Below, one piece after another: positions 12,422 to 13,278 of a stretch of DNA of 13,278 nt (position 1 is the first letter of the stretch; each line of letters starts with the position of its first letter). The notes beneath the pieces were generated by a model, which saw only the letters and a program-made list of their open reading frames with translations, did not search any database and had not been told where the DNA came from. Source of the DNA: an uncultured Microbacterium sp. (GTDB lineage: Bacteria; Actinomycetota; Actinomycetes; Actinomycetales; Microbacteriaceae). The stretch is from contig CALANM010000032.1 of assembly GCA_937926065.1 (NCBI GenBank), forward strand, positions 1-13,278, given 5' to 3'. The position numbers were made by a program, and so were the translations under genes.

Positions 12422-13278
12422 CCGTCTTCTCCCGGGAGTCGATGGCCGCCAGCTGGCGTGCCCCGCGGCGCTTGCGGAGCCGCAGCACGGTGCGGACGAC
12501 GCCGAGCAGGACGAGGATCGACACGATCGCCGACATCACGATGATGCCGACGCCCTCCCATTCGGCCTGGACCGAGATCGTGACGTCGACGGGGTCGCCG
12601 ATCGGGATCATCGTGCGGCTGCGCAGCTGCAGGGTCAGGCTCGATTCGCCGCTGCCGACGCGCGCCTCGACGGGCACGTCGACGCGGGTCGTCTGGCTGG
12701 CGCCGGCGGCGACCTCGGTCGACTGCTGCACGACGACGCGCAGGTCGTTCGGCTCCGTGTCGAGCACGAGCTCGGCCGGCCACGGGAGGTCGTTTCGCAC
12801 GGAGAACGTGAGCGGAGCGCTGGAGCCCAGCAGGTTGATGTCGGGCGACGGGATGATGCTGACCGACGCGAGCGTCGTGGCGGTCTCCGCGCGGTGAGTG
12901 GCGACGGCATCCCGCCATGCGGGGCGCTCATCGATCCATGCGTTGCCGAGGAGCTGAAGGATGTCGGCGCGCTCGGGGGCGAGGAGCACCTGCGGGTCTT
13001 CGAGGATCGATGCGAACTGACGGAGGTCGGCTTCTCCCTTGAGGAAGCGCTCGAGCGTCGATGCGCGGCCGGTGTCGGGCTCGACGTCATCGACCCGGAC
13101 CTCCGTCGCGGGAGCGAGCGTGAGACTGTCGAGCCCGACGGCCTCACGACCGTCGATACCCGACGCCACGCGGACAGCGGAGCGCAAGGCGGCGGCGGAG
13201 CGGGCGTCGGCACGGTCGATCGTCACCAGCAGCGGGGTCTCGGGATCGGCGAAGGCGGCGTAGGCGGTGGCGGCGGCC
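12414..13278 (-). CDS. DUF6049-type membrane-anchored protein, partial (N-terminus beyond the window)
   Basis: The frame is open to the right edge without a stop, so the visible 288 codons are the C-terminal part of a longer protein; full-length family members are around 650-750 residues. A GTG at 13226 is only an internal codon. The visible part has a beta-rich, extracytoplasmic-looking stretch (SLTLAPATEVRVDD through VDVTISVQAEW), with phrases like PLTFSVRNDLPWPAELVLDT resembling a predicted adhesion or sugar-binding domain. One C-terminal membrane segment (VGIIVMSAIVSILVLLGVV) and a short basic tail follow. It directly precedes murJ with an eight-base overlap, the same order as in mycobacteria (Rv3909-Rv3910), which is the main reason for the family call. 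The function is unknown; a role linked to cell-wall synthesis is suggested by the pairing. Confidence 0.8.
   Translation of the reverse strand, partial: AAATAYAAFADPETPLLVTIDRADARSAAALRSAVRVASGIDGREAVGLDSLTLAPATEVRVDDVEPDTGRASTLERFLKGEADLRQFASILEDPQVLLAPERADILQLLGNAWIDERPAWRDAVATHRAETATTLASVSIIPSPDINLLGSSAPLTFSVRNDLPWPAELVLDTEPNDLRVVVQQSTEVAAGASQTTRVDVPVEARVGSGESSLTLQLRSRTMIPIGDPVDVTISVQAEWEGVGIIVMSAIVSILVLLGVVRTVLRLRKRRGARQLAAIDSREKTDA

Noticed and set aside
10784..12544. A 586-codon open frame on the plus strand opposite murJ
   Set aside because: The product is dominated by Arg, Glu, Asp and His, with no domain. The minus-strand frame encodes a clear MurJ.

Overview
This window is the chromosomal replication-origin region of a high-G+C actinobacterium. 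The gene content and order, the wording of the DnaA, YidC and ParB proteins, and the combination rpmH-rnpA-yidD-yidC-jag-rsmG-parA-parB facing dnaA-dnaN suggest the family Microbacteriaceae, most likely Microbacterium or a close relative. That placement is by recognition, not by a search. All genes look intact except the last one, which runs off the right edge. I see no tRNA, rRNA, CRISPR, insertion sequence, prophage or foreign island.

Layout. Positions 29-3042 hold dnaN and dnaA, both on the minus strand, separated by a 431-bp gap that carries DnaA boxes and an AT-rich stretch and is the best oriC candidate. A 384-bp divergent gap (3043-3427), with two more DnaA boxes, separates dnaA from a tightly packed plus-strand run: rpmH, rnpA, yidD, yidC, jag/khpB and rsmG (3428-6545). 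A 337-bp gap (6546-6882) carries four perfect parS palindromes; a fifth lies inside the start of rsmG. Then come parA and parB (6883-8858), overlapping by one base, and a small unrecognised gene (8908-9249) that looks leaderless. A strong hairpin (9287-9314) separates it from the minus-strand genes trxA, trxB, murJ and a truncated DUF6049-type membrane protein gene.

How it fits together. DnaA initiates replication at the boxes next to its own gene and DnaN is the sliding clamp. ParB loads on the parS cluster 5 kb from the origin and, with ParA, segregates the new origins. RnpA matures tRNAs, RpmH is ribosomal protein bL34, YidC and YidD insert membrane proteins, Jag/KhpB is an RNA-binding protein, and RsmG methylates 16S rRNA. 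TrxB and TrxA form the NADPH-dependent disulfide reductase pair. MurJ flips lipid II for cell-wall synthesis.

I did not find an undescribed multi-gene system here; the region is core chromosome. The points most worth a second look are the parS cluster and its intragenic member, the DnaA boxes on both sides of dnaA, the leaderless unknown gene, and an apparent excess of the heptamer GGCATCC on both strands.
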